Shown: positions 1 through 6,360, counted from the first letter of the stretch. The stretch is 7,847 nucleotides of DNA from Paludibacteraceae bacterium (GCA_017648235.1 JAGCIZ010000272.1:1-7847); one strand, 5' to 3'. The notes: a model not told the origin generated them from the letters alone. Numbers and translations are program-made.

Positions 1-146
1 CAAGGAACGTTCAACGATTCGATAAAATCTTTTGTACCTCCTGTCGAAATCAACTCTACGCCTTGACTATGAAGCAACGTCACTATCTGATCCAAATTAT
101 CTTTATGGAACACCGATATCAAAGCACTTTTAATTTTCTTATTCAT
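1..146 (-). CDS. purH: PurH N-terminus (IMP cyclohydrolase / AICAR transformylase), partial
   Basis: This is the 5' end of a gene that leaves the window at its left edge; 48 codons are visible. The translation begins MNKKIKSALISVFHKDNL and contains ELISTGGTKDFIES at residues 31-44. The 'ALISV..K' strand and the 'STGGT' loop (34-38) are hallmarks of the MGS-like IMP cyclohydrolase domain that opens PurH. The full enzyme is a cytosolic bifunctional protein of about 500 residues that carries out the last two steps of de novo purine synthesis: formylation of AICAR and ring closure to IMP. The ATG at 144-146 lies just ahead of the conserved first strand, as usual for the family, and follows an A/G-rich leader without a clear Shine-Dalgarno. 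The C-terminal transformylase domain is outside the window. It is separated from the upstream tRNA gene by a terminator, so it probably has its own promoter. Confidence 0.9.
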   Translation of the reverse strand, partial: MNKKIKSALISVFHKDNLDQIVTLLHSQGVELISTGGTKDFIESLNVP

Positions 147-183
147 TTTCTACAACTTCTTTTCTTTTTTGTTTCACGAAGCG

Positions 184-191
184 CAAAGATA
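184..191 (-). promoter_or_regulatory. Candidate -7 box of the purH promoter
   Basis: Read on the minus strand this is TATCTTTG, an exact match to the Bacteroidota -7 consensus TAnnTTTG, about 38 nt before the purH ATG. A TTTG at 217-220 could be the -33 element, but the spacing of 25 nt is longer than the usual 19-21. Transcription would start near position 178. Confidence 0.5.
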
Positions 192-201
192 AAAAAAGTA
201 A

Positions 202-238
202 CACGTTTTTTCGCTACAAATCAGCAAGAAAAAACGTG
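202..238. repeat. 11-bp perfect inverted repeat upstream of purH
   Basis: The arms CACGTTTTTTC (202-212) and GAAAAAACGTG (228-238) are exact reverse complements around a 15-nt spacer. On the minus strand the repeat is followed by a T-rich run (TTACTTTTTTTATC), so it could act as a second terminator behind tRNA-Val. It also lies just upstream of the purH -7 box, across the -33 region, so it could instead be an operator. The sequence alone does not decide between these. Confidence 0.5.
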
Positions 239-260
239 CTTTTTATAAAAAAAGCAAACA

Positions 261-289
261 AAAAAAAGCACTCACGTTTGTGAGTGCTT
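261..289 (-). terminator. Rho-independent terminator of tRNA-Val
   Basis: Ten-base-pair perfect hairpin (arms 266-275 and 280-289, stem AAGCACTCAC/GTGAGTGCTT, 4-nt loop), beginning 3 nt past the tRNA 3' end. On the minus strand the stem runs into an uninterrupted T tract. Confidence 0.85.
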
Positions 290-291
290 CG

Positions 292-366
292 TGGGCGTTG
301 ACGGATTCGAACCGCCGACCCTCTGCTTGTAAGGCAGATGCTCTAAACCAGCTGAGCTAAACGCCC
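292..366 (-). tRNA. tRNA-Val (anticodon UAC)
   Basis: A complete 75-nt cloverleaf is readable on the minus strand. It has a 7-bp acceptor stem GGGCGTT/AACGCCC, a D stem GCTC/GAGC, an anticodon stem TCTGC/GCAGA with loop CTTACAA, a variable loop GGGTC, and a T stem GGCGG/CCGTC (one G-U pair) closing a TTCGAAT loop. The anticodon TAC lies at 329-331, giving valine and reading GUA and probably other GUN codons. The discriminator base is A at 292. CCA is not encoded (C-G-A follows), so it must be added after transcription. A promoter lies just upstream and a terminator just downstream, so it appears to be a single-gene transcript. Confidence 0.96.
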
Positions 367-386
367 TTTAATCCTCAAAAGCGATG

Positions 387-417
387 CAAAAGTAATGCGT
401 TTTTTTTTATTGCGCAA
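387..417 (-). promoter_or_regulatory. tRNA-Val promoter, overlapping the folC 3' end
   Basis: On the minus strand, TTG (417-415), a 20-nt spacer and TACTTTTG (394-387) match the Bacteroidota TTTG-N19-21-TAnnTTTG layout. The predicted start near 380 leaves a leader of roughly 14 nt before the mature tRNA. The -33 element lies within the last codons of folC. Confidence 0.65.
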
Positions 418-1657
418 CTTTTTTGTCGTTTTTTTTTAAAATTATTTCAGCGATAACAAAATTGCTTCCTCCTACAAAAATCAAATCATTAGAGGAGGCG
501 TCCTCTTTTGCTTTATCAAGTGCTTGTTTTACAGAGGAAAAACTTTCTCCATTAAGATTGTATTTCTTTGCTTTTTGCTGTATCTCAACTTCCGACAAGG
601 CTCTTGGAATTTGTGCTTTTGTAAAATAATAAATTGCATTTTTAGGCAAAATTGATAAAACCGAGGAGATGTCTTTATCGTTGACCATTCCAAAAACTAT
701 TCGTAGTTTTTCATATTTTTCTTCACCAAGTTGCTTTACAACTTCCGAAATTCCTGCTTCATTGTGCCCCGTGTCACAAACTATTCTTGGTTGAGAAGAT
801 ATTTCTTGCCAGCGCCCTTGTAGCCCCGTTCTTTCTATCACTTGCTGAAAGCCATTTCTCAAGTCGGAATCTGCAAGATTAAAGCCCAATTGCAATAAAA
901 GAGTAAATGCTACCATTACCGTATGTTTGTTTTTCTCTTGATAAATACCTTTCAACTCGCAAGGGATTTCCAGGTATTCATAATTCTGTGCAAAACATAT
1001 TGGAGCATCATTTTCTTTTGCTTTCTCTATAAATATGTTTTTTATATTCTCATCTTTACACTCGCCAATCAAAACAGGGATATTTTTCTTTATAATTCCC
1101 GATTTTTCTTTCGCAATTTTCTCTAGGGTATCGCCCAAAATACTTACATGATCAAAACTAACGTTAGTTATGATGGAAAGTTCAGGTTGAATAATATTGG
1201 TGCAGTCTAGCCTTCCGCCTAGTCCAGCCTCAATTATTGCTACATCAACCTTTTCTTCAAAAAAATAAAGAAATGCTAATGCTGTAGTCAGTTCAAAAAA
1301 GGACAAATAACGTTTTTCTATCATTTCTTTATTTTGCGCAACAAAATCAACCACACGTTGTTCAGAAATCATCACGCCATTCACTCGAATTCGTTCTCTA
1401 AAATCCTTCAAATGAGGAGAAGTATAAAGTCCTACTTTGTAGCCCGCACATTGTAAAATAGAAGCCAATAGATGCGACGTGGAACCTTTTCCATTTGTTC
1501 CGGCAACATGAATGGTTTTATAATTTCTATGAGGATGTTCAAAGTATTCGTCTAAAAAAAAAGTATTTTCCAATCCTTCTTTGTAAGCAGATGTTCCTTT
1601 TTGCTGAAACATTGGAGTTTGAGCATAAAGATATTGCAAAGTTTCTGAGTAAGTCAT
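407..1657 (-). CDS. folC: Folylpolyglutamate synthase / dihydrofolate synthase
   Basis: Cytosolic ATP-dependent Mur-ligase-family enzyme that adds glutamate to dihydropteroate and/or to reduced folates. Visible family marks, in order: the P-loop GTNGKGS at 53-59; the TSPHL segment at 79-83, a FolC signature; EAGLGGRLDCTN at 143-154; NVSFDHVSILGDT at 165-177, with His170 as likely metal ligand; EKSGIIK at 184-190, whose Lys185 is the usual carbamylated lysine; and, in the C-terminal domain, DTGHNEAG at 295-302, the counterpart of the D-G-A-H-N motif. At 416 residues it is full length. The ATG at 1655-1657 starts 13 nt after the mtnN stop codon, so the two are almost surely co-transcribed. No Shine-Dalgarno is seen. 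Whether it has one or both activities cannot be told from sequence. No clear terminator follows; transcripts may run on into the tRNA-Val gene. Confidence 0.95.
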   Translation of the reverse strand: MTYSETLQYLYAQTPMFQQKGTSAYKEGLENTFFLDEYFEHPHRNYKTIHVAGTNGKGSTSHLLASILQCAGYKVGLYTSPHLKDFRERIRVNGVMISEQRVVDFVAQNKEMIEKRYLSFFELTTALAFLYFFEEKVDVAIIEAGLGGRLDCTNIIQPELSIITNVSFDHVSILGDTLEKIAKEKSGIIKKNIPVLIGECKDENIKNIFIEKAKENDAPICFAQNYEYLEIPCELKGIYQEKNKHTVMVAFTLLLQLGFNLADSDLRNGFQQVIERTGLQGRWQEISSQPRIVCDTGHNEAGISEVVKQLGEEKYEKLRIVFGMVNDKDISSVLSILPKNAIYYFTKAQIPRALSEVEIQQKAKKYNLNGESFSSVKQALDKAKEDASSNDLIFVGGSNFVIAEIILKKNDKKVAQ

Positions 1658-1670
1658 AATTCACCAAAGT

Positions 1671-2426
1671 CTAAACTAAAAGCAAAACATATTCCTTTAG
1701 AATAAAAAAGCCATATTGCGCAGCAAGATTTTCTTTGAAATAATTAAATTCTTCCACGTCCATATTCGGATTCTCATTTGCTACATCAGAAATTGTTCGA
1801 ATTACTGCAAATGGAACATTAAAATCAAAACAAACCTGAGCAACTGCTGCACCTTCCATTTCGACACACAATACAGAAGGCAGATTCCTGTTAATATTTG
1901 CCTTTCGTTGCGAACCAGAAACAAATAAATCGCCGCTTGCAATATCTCCCAAATACATTTTTGGACTTTTTATTTGATGTAAAATAAGTGTTTGACGAAA
2001 CTCTTTCTCTTTTTTCAAAAAATTATGAACAGCATTACTTGCTAATTCTATTTCACTATCCAATGAAGCAATCGAGGTTAATCCAGATAAGGGTATTTCA
2101 TACCTGCGCAAAAAAGGACGTACATCCATGTCGTGCTGAAAAAAACGTTGTCCAACTACAACATCGCCCACATTCAAATCTGGAACGATTGCTCCTGCAA
2201 TGCCTGTAAACACAATCTTATCAACACCAAACTGAGTAATCAAAGTTGTTGCAGTAATTGCTGCGGCCACTTTTCCCCAACGCGAAAAAACTACAACAAC
2301 ATCTACTCCAAAAAACTGACCTTCGTAAAAAATACGATTACAACTCTCTGTTATTTTCTTCTCTGTCATTTGCGCAACTATGCCGTCAATTTCTTCTGAC
2401 ATAGCTCCCATAATTCCAATTTTCAT
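1671..2426 (-). CDS. mtnN: 5'-methylthioadenosine/S-adenosylhomocysteine nucleosidase
   Basis: Cytosolic nucleoside hydrolase that removes adenine from methylthioadenosine and S-adenosylhomocysteine, clearing inhibitory by-products of SAM use and feeding methionine and purine salvage. The N-terminus MKIGIMGAMSEE carries the family's catalytic-site glutamate (Glu12). TGIAGA at 74-79 and VGDVVVG at 86-92 form the purine-nucleoside phosphorylase fold core. SGDLFVSG (164-171) supplies the phenylalanine that stacks on adenine. CVEMEGAAVAQVC (187-199) includes Glu191, and ISDVA (212-216) includes Asp214, the general acid. At 251 residues it is slightly longer than the E. coli enzyme (232), with an insert around 137-158. 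It starts 3 nt after the stop codon of the upstream barrel gene, which suggests translational coupling. Futalosine hydrolase (MqnB) is a related alternative, less likely given the full set of MTA/SAH nucleosidase residues. Confidence 0.92.
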   Translation of the reverse strand: MKIGIMGAMSEEIDGIVAQMTEKKITESCNRIFYEGQFFGVDVVVVFSRWGKVAAAITATTLITQFGVDKIVFTGIAGAIVPDLNVGDVVVGQRFFQHDMDVRPFLRRYEIPLSGLTSIASLDSEIELASNAVHNFLKKEKEFRQTLILHQIKSPKMYLGDIASGDLFVSGSQRKANINRNLPSVLCVEMEGAAVAQVCFDFNVPFAVIRTISDVANENPNMDVEEFNYFKENLAAQYGFFILKEYVLLLV

Positions 2427-2429
2427 AGA

Positions 2430-3545
2430 TTAAAATTTTTCTTCTTTTACTTCCAATTTCTCAGAACGTTTCTTTCTCCACGTTTTTACATCACCGAACA
2501 TTTTCTGCCCAACATTTACATTCAAAGTAATAAGTTGTTGCCATCCCCATGATTTCCCTTCAAAATGATGCACCGAACGAATCTTTACATCTAGCCAACT
2601 GCGTTTTAATGGATGCCAGTATACTTCCAAACGATTATAAATTTTATGATTGGTGCGATAAAAATCTTCGTTCCAGTATAGTCCATGACCGTATTTTTCA
2701 AAATATGGCATCAAATTTTTACCGTAATAAAAAGCATCATAAATTCCAACTCCCCACTTTTCTATACCTACATCAATTTGCATTCCTTGAGGATAAATAG
2801 GTTTTTGGACATTGCGCCTATCAAACTGATATGCTAACAAATAAGCTGCTTTTATGTACAATGTATCAAGAGGGACTAAAGATGTTACATCAAAACCTAA
2901 ATATGGACTAACCAAAATATTATCTACAACTCCCTTTTGTTGCTCACTTCCCGCGAAATGATACATAGAGAAATTATATCCTAAATTGAACCATTTATAG
3001 AATAAGTGTCCGGCAGAAAATATCAAAAACTTTTCTCGAAATTCTTTTGAATACATACTATTCCAATCGATTCCAATTTCTACGCTTCCTCCTCCATTCT
3101 TTATTATTTCATTATCAGAATATTGCAATAAAAGTCCTTCCATGTTTGCGTCGTAGAAACGAATAGAATCACTCAAAAAAGCGTTTGAATAATGTCCTAT
3201 CATTTTGCGACGGGGAAGAATTCCTGCGTAAGCATTAAATTTTGCAGAATTATAGGCATAGTAAACCGTTAGTTCTGGAAGTACATTAAACTTTTTTGCC
3301 CCAAAATCAAAAATAGCATCTCCTCCTAACATCAATGAGTGAGTTCCTTTTTTAGGATCATCCCATCCAACACCTATTTCAGGAGCCAACCGAGTTCCAA
3401 AGAATGTTTTAGATTTTGCCAAATCGCTCTTGTATTCTCTATTATCAAACTGAAAAGCAAAATCAACATCCCAAAGGAATTTTTGTGCAAATCCATTAGT
3501 TAGAAAACAAAAAGGAATTACAAATAAAAATATAGTTCGTTTCAT
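2430..3545 (-). CDS. Predicted outer-membrane beta-barrel protein, function unknown
   Basis: I do not recognise a named family. The 371-residue product starts with a signal peptide (MKRTIFLFVIPFCFLTNGFA, cleavage expected before Gln21). The rest is rich in Tyr, Phe, Trp and Gly in alternating patterns typical of outer-membrane beta strands, for example around 91-110, 178-197, 210-240 and 303-325. A conserved-looking segment GILPRRKMIGHYSNAFLSDS (108-127) and the following FYDANMEGLLLQY are reminiscent of the interior or loop parts of porin-like barrels, but this is only an impression. The barrel seems to end near residue 350 (LNVNVGQKMF), followed by a 21-residue Lys/Glu-rich tail. I chose the ATG at 3543-3545 because it places the signal peptide at the N-terminus; the frame stays open to an ATG at 3620, but that would add 25 residues ahead of it. 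It is the first gene of the mtnN-folC run. Confidence 0.8.
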   Translation of the reverse strand: MKRTIFLFVIPFCFLTNGFAQKFLWDVDFAFQFDNREYKSDLAKSKTFFGTRLAPEIGVGWDDPKKGTHSLMLGGDAIFDFGAKKFNVLPELTVYYAYNSAKFNAYAGILPRRKMIGHYSNAFLSDSIRFYDANMEGLLLQYSDNEIIKNGGGSVEIGIDWNSMYSKEFREKFLIFSAGHLFYKWFNLGYNFSMYHFAGSEQQKGVVDNILVSPYLGFDVTSLVPLDTLYIKAAYLLAYQFDRRNVQKPIYPQGMQIDVGIEKWGVGIYDAFYYGKNLMPYFEKYGHGLYWNEDFYRTNHKIYNRLEVYWHPLKRSWLDVKIRSVHHFEGKSWGWQQLITLNVNVGQKMFGDVKTWRKKRSEKLEVKEEKF

Positions 3546-3566
3546 TTTTTTTAGGTTAATAGTGAG

Positions 3567-3574
3567 CAAAAATA
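3567..3574 (-). promoter_or_regulatory. Candidate -7 box for the barrel-mtnN-folC transcript
   Basis: On the minus strand this reads TATTTTTG, matching TAnnTTTG, 21 nt before the barrel gene's ATG. The implied leader is only about 15 nt. It supports the downstream start codon at 3545 over the one at 3620, because the latter would lie upstream of the promoter. No good -33 element is seen at 19-21 nt. Confidence 0.45.
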
Positions 3575-3670
3575 AGAAAAAAATGAATGAATAGGCTGAA
3601 CTTTCTAGTCTTTTGTACAAGACAAAAATCTTGAAAAAAGAAAAAAGAGTGCTATTTTTATAGTTTCATG

Positions 3671-3686
3671 TTCTCCGAGAGGAGAA
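3671..3686. promoter_or_regulatory. Palindrome in the ilvC promoter, possible operator
   Basis: TTCTCC and GGAGAA form a perfect 6-bp inverted repeat around a GAGA spacer, ending 9 nt before the ilvC -7 box. It falls where the -33 element and spacer would be, a place where a repressor or activator could act. It stands out as G/C-rich in an AT-rich spacer. Confidence 0.4.
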
Positions 3687-3695
3687 AAATATTTG

Positions 3696-3703
3696 TACCT
3701 TTG
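3696..3703 (+). promoter_or_regulatory. ilvC promoter -7 box
   Basis: TACCTTTG is an exact match to the Bacteroidota -7 consensus TAnnTTTG and lies 34 nt before the ilvC ATG, giving a leader of roughly 28 nt. That is too short for a leader-peptide attenuator. No clear TTTG -33 element is found at the usual spacing, which hints at dependence on an activator. Confidence 0.6.
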
Positions 3704-3737
3704 CGAACTTTATTTTACAAAAAAAACGAATTGAATT

Positions 3738-4784
3738 ATGGCTCAGATGAATTTTGGCGGTGTTATTGAAAATGTAGTAACTCGCGAAGAATTTCCATTG
3801 GAAAAAGCACGTGAAGTGTTGAAAAATGAAACTATTGCAGTTATTGGATATGGAGTTCAAGGTCCTGGACAATCATTAAATCTACGCGACAATGGTTTCA
3901 ACGTTATTGTAGGACAACGCAAAGGCGGAAAAACATGGGAAAAAGCAATTGCTGATGGTTGGGTTCCAGGTGAAACTTTATTTGAAATAGAAGAAGCTTG
4001 TCAAAAAGCAACTATTATTCAATATCTTCTTTCTGATGCGGCACAAATAGAGGTTTGGCCACGCATTAAACCTTATCTAACTGCAGGAAAAGCTTTGTAT
4101 TTTTCTCATGGCTTTGGTATTACTTATAAAGAACGTACAGGAATTATCCCTCCTAAAGATATTGATGTGATTTTGGTTGCACCAAAGGGATCAGGAACTT
4201 CGCTTCGTAGAATGTTTTTACAAGGTAGAGGCCTGAACTCTTCTTATGCAATTTTCCAAGACGCAACAGGAAAAGCGTTTGAACGCACAGTTGCTTTAGG
4301 TATTGGTGTAGGTTCTGGATATTTGTTCGAAACTACTTTCAAAAAAGAAGTTTATTCTGACCTTACTGGCGAACGTGGTACTTTGATGGGTGCTATTCAA
4401 GGTTTACTTTTGGCTCAATATGAAGTTTTGCGTGAAAATGGTCACGAACCTTCAGAAGCTTTCAACGAAACTGTTGAAGAGTTGACTCAATCTTTGATGC
4501 CTCTATTTGCTGAAAATGGTATGGATTGGATGTATGCAAACTGCTCAACAACAGCGCAACGTGGTGCACTCGACTGGATGGGACCTTTCCACGATGCAAC
4601 AAAACCAGTGTTTGAAAAATTGTATGCAGAGGTAAAATGTGGCAACGAAGCTCAACGTTCTATTGATACAAACTCTAAACCTGATTATCGCGAAGGTTTG
4701 GAAAAAGAATTGAAAGAACTTCGCGAAAGCGAAATGTGGCAAGCAGGAGCTGTTGTTCGCAAGTTGCGTCCTGAAAACAACTAA
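3738..4784 (+). CDS. ilvC: Ketol-acid reductoisomerase (NAD(P)H)
   Basis: Cytosolic enzyme of valine, leucine and isoleucine synthesis. It isomerises and reduces acetolactate or acetohydroxybutyrate to the dihydroxy acid, using Mg2+ and a nicotinamide cofactor. The Rossmann motif GYGVQG is at 37-42. LLSDAAQ (97-103), SHGF (123-126, His124) and APKGSG (148-153, Lys150) line the active site. The metal ligands fall at Asp208 and Glu212 in SDLTGER and at Glu244 and Glu248 in FNETVEEL; CSTTA (269-273) holds the substrate-binding serine. The length of 348 fits a class I enzyme with one knotted C-terminal domain. The ATG at 3738 gives MAQMNFGG, as remembered for Bacteroides homologues. The gene is flanked by its own promoter and terminator, with no ilvD, ilvB or ilvN beside it. 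The sequence closely recalls fungal mitochondrial Ilv5. Cofactor preference is not decided here. Confidence 0.97.
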   Translation: MAQMNFGGVIENVVTREEFPLEKAREVLKNETIAVIGYGVQGPGQSLNLRDNGFNVIVGQRKGGKTWEKAIADGWVPGETLFEIEEACQKATIIQYLLSDAAQIEVWPRIKPYLTAGKALYFSHGFGITYKERTGIIPPKDIDVILVAPKGSGTSLRRMFLQGRGLNSSYAIFQDATGKAFERTVALGIGVGSGYLFETTFKKEVYSDLTGERGTLMGAIQGLLLAQYEVLRENGHEPSEAFNETVEELTQSLMPLFAENGMDWMYANCSTTAQRGALDWMGPFHDATKPVFEKLYAEVKCGNEAQRSIDTNSKPDYREGLEKELKELRESEMWQAGAVVRKLRPENN

Positions 4785-4795
4785 AATTATATTTG
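4764..4795 (+). promoter_or_regulatory. Candidate promoter for the Omp85-type gene
   Basis: TTG (4764-4766), a 21-nt spacer and TATATTTG (4788-4795) match the Bacteroidota promoter layout. It straddles the ilvC stop codon and lies upstream of the ilvC terminator hairpin, so a transcript from it would have to read through that hairpin. No better promoter is visible between the hairpin and the start at 4869. Confidence 0.4.
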
Positions 4796-4811
4796 TTTAA
4801 TTTTAAAATTT

Positions 4812-4853
4812 GGTTCAAGAAAGCTTTAATTAGTTTCTTCTTGAACCTTTTTT
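4812..4853 (+). terminator. Rho-independent terminator after ilvC
   Basis: Perfect 10-bp stem GGTTCAAGAA/TTCTTGAACC (4812-4821 and 4838-4847) with a 16-nt loop, followed by six T residues. It lies 28 nt past the ilvC stop codon and ends about 15 nt before the next start codon. Confidence 0.85.
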
Positions 4854-4868
4854 GTTAATTCTAAAAAA

Positions 4869-6332
4869 ATGAAAAAACATATTTTATTGTCTTTTTTGCT
4901 TTTTCTCTTTTTTTGTTTTAATGCTTTTGCAGAAGAAACCGTTTCTCTACAAAACGACTCAATAAAACTAGTTAGTGATACAATTCCTGCAAAGAAAATC
5001 AAGAAAGGCTGGACTTTTGGCGCACTGCCTAGCGTAGCTTTTGATGCAGACTTAGGATTTCAAGGAGGTCTTTTAGGTAATGTTTATTACTATGGCGATG
5101 GAAGTATTTATCCCGAATACATTCACAACTTTTATGTAGAAGCGGCCTACACCACCAAACATTGCGGAATTTTTCGCTTCTTTTACGATTCAAAATTCCT
5201 TATCCCAAACCATCGCTTGACTATTGATGCATCGTATCTTCCCGATGCAATGTGCGATTTTTATGGTTTTAATGGATATCAAAGTATCTACAATCAAACT
5301 TGGCATAAGTGGAAGAAAGATCCTACAAAAATGGATACCACAAGTTATCAATCTCGAGCACTTTACAAATATAAACGTGACTTGATCCGTGTAGCAGCCG
5401 ACATTGAAGGCAATATTTCAGGATTTTGGAAATGGAATGTTGGAGTGGGAGTTTTGGGTTATTTGCTTGATGAATGCAACATTGATATGCTCAATGGGAA
5501 AAACGAATACAACCCTACTCTTTCGCACCAAAAAGCGATGAATCCGGAAACAAAAAGTTTGTACGAAAAATATATCGATTGGGGACTGATTCGCGAGAAC
5601 GAAAGAAAAGGAGGTTGGCATCCTTATGTACATGCCGGTTTCACCTACGATAGTCGTGACAAACGAGCAAATCCTTCTCGTGGAATTTACACCGATGCGT
5701 TTTTGAGTTATTCTGCAGCATTCAAATCCAAGGCGTTTGGCAATCAAGCAGAATACAATAACCTACGTTTCAATTTCAACTTCCGCCACTATGTGCCTAT
5801 TTATAAAGACCGAGTAACTTTTGCTTATCGCATAGGAACACAAAATCTTTTGGCCGGAAAATCGCCATTCTACGCAAATACTTATCTGCAAACATTGTTC
5901 CTTCAACGTGTTCTTTACGAAGGACTTGGAGGAGGAAACTCATTACGTGGTATAATGCGAAACCGAATAAATGCTGATGGATATTTATTTGCAAATATTG
6001 AGTTGAGAGCCAAAGTTTGCCATTTCGATATTGGCAAACAACATTTCTACATCGGCGTGAATCCATTCTTCGATTTTGGTATGATAACTCAAGGAATAAA
6101 TCTTGGCAATGTTGAAGAATTAAAATCGAAAATTATCGATGGCGGAGATATTCTCGACGATTATTTCAACTTTGACAAAAAAACATTGTATCGCCCACAC
6201 ATGTCTGCAGGATTGGGGTTAAAAATTGCTATGAACGAGAATTTCATCCTTTCTGTCGACTGGGCAGCAGCTCTTGACAAGCAAGACGGAAAACTCAGCA
6301 ATTTTTACATCAAAATGGGTTATTTGTTCTAA
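4869..6332 (+). CDS. Omp85/BamA-family outer-membrane barrel protein without POTRA domains
   Basis: A 487-residue exported protein. The first 21 residues form a signal peptide ending FNAFA, with cleavage expected before Glu22. Only a short polar linker (about 22-48) precedes the barrel. Marks of the Omp85 (surface antigen D15) barrel are YDSRDKRANPSRG at 260-272, matching the family's 'D-x-R-x-x-x-x-P-x-x-G' strand, and GLGGGNSLRG at 352-361, matching the L/V-R-G motif of the inward-folded loop 6. The last residues, FYIKMGYLF, end in phenylalanine like a beta-signal for Bam-dependent insertion. BamA and TamA insert proteins in the outer membrane with the help of periplasmic POTRA domains; here there is no room for even one, so a standard BamA role is unlikely. 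Single-domain relatives may be translocators or accessory barrels; substrate unknown. Lines of Asn, Lys and Asp between strands suggest long surface loops (about 134-168 and 202-250). Confidence 0.82.
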   Translation: MKKHILLSFLLFLFFCFNAFAEETVSLQNDSIKLVSDTIPAKKIKKGWTFGALPSVAFDADLGFQGGLLGNVYYYGDGSIYPEYIHNFYVEAAYTTKHCGIFRFFYDSKFLIPNHRLTIDASYLPDAMCDFYGFNGYQSIYNQTWHKWKKDPTKMDTTSYQSRALYKYKRDLIRVAADIEGNISGFWKWNVGVGVLGYLLDECNIDMLNGKNEYNPTLSHQKAMNPETKSLYEKYIDWGLIRENERKGGWHPYVHAGFTYDSRDKRANPSRGIYTDAFLSYSAAFKSKAFGNQAEYNNLRFNFNFRHYVPIYKDRVTFAYRIGTQNLLAGKSPFYANTYLQTLFLQRVLYEGLGGGNSLRGIMRNRINADGYLFANIELRAKVCHFDIGKQHFYIGVNPFFDFGMITQGINLGNVEELKSKIIDGGDILDDYFNFDKKTLYRPHMSAGLGLKIAMNENFILSVDWAAALDKQDGKLSNFYIKMGYLF

Positions 6333-6360
6333 TAAAACAGAAAAAAACAACACAAAATAA

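Noticed and set aside
63..248. Plus-strand open frame of 61 codons
   Set aside because: Its first half is antisense to the recognisable purH N-terminus and the rest covers low-complexity A/T runs and the inverted repeat; no protein-like features.
410..417. Palindrome TTGCGCAA at the folC end
   Set aside because: Eight bases long and partly dictated by folC codons; no T tract after a stem, so not a terminator and probably chance.
3546..3620. Longer start for the barrel protein (ATG at 3620)
   Set aside because: It would bury the signal peptide 25 residues into the protein and lies upstream of the predicted promoter.
3608..3633. Two overlapping 5-bp hairpins (GTCTT/AAGAC and CAAGA/TCTTG)
   Set aside because: The stems are short, mutually exclusive and lie in AT-rich spacer away from any leader, so they are probably chance.
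5418..5747. Minus-strand open frame of 109 codons
   Set aside because: Entirely antisense to the conserved Omp85-type barrel gene; composition is that of a reverse-strand shadow.
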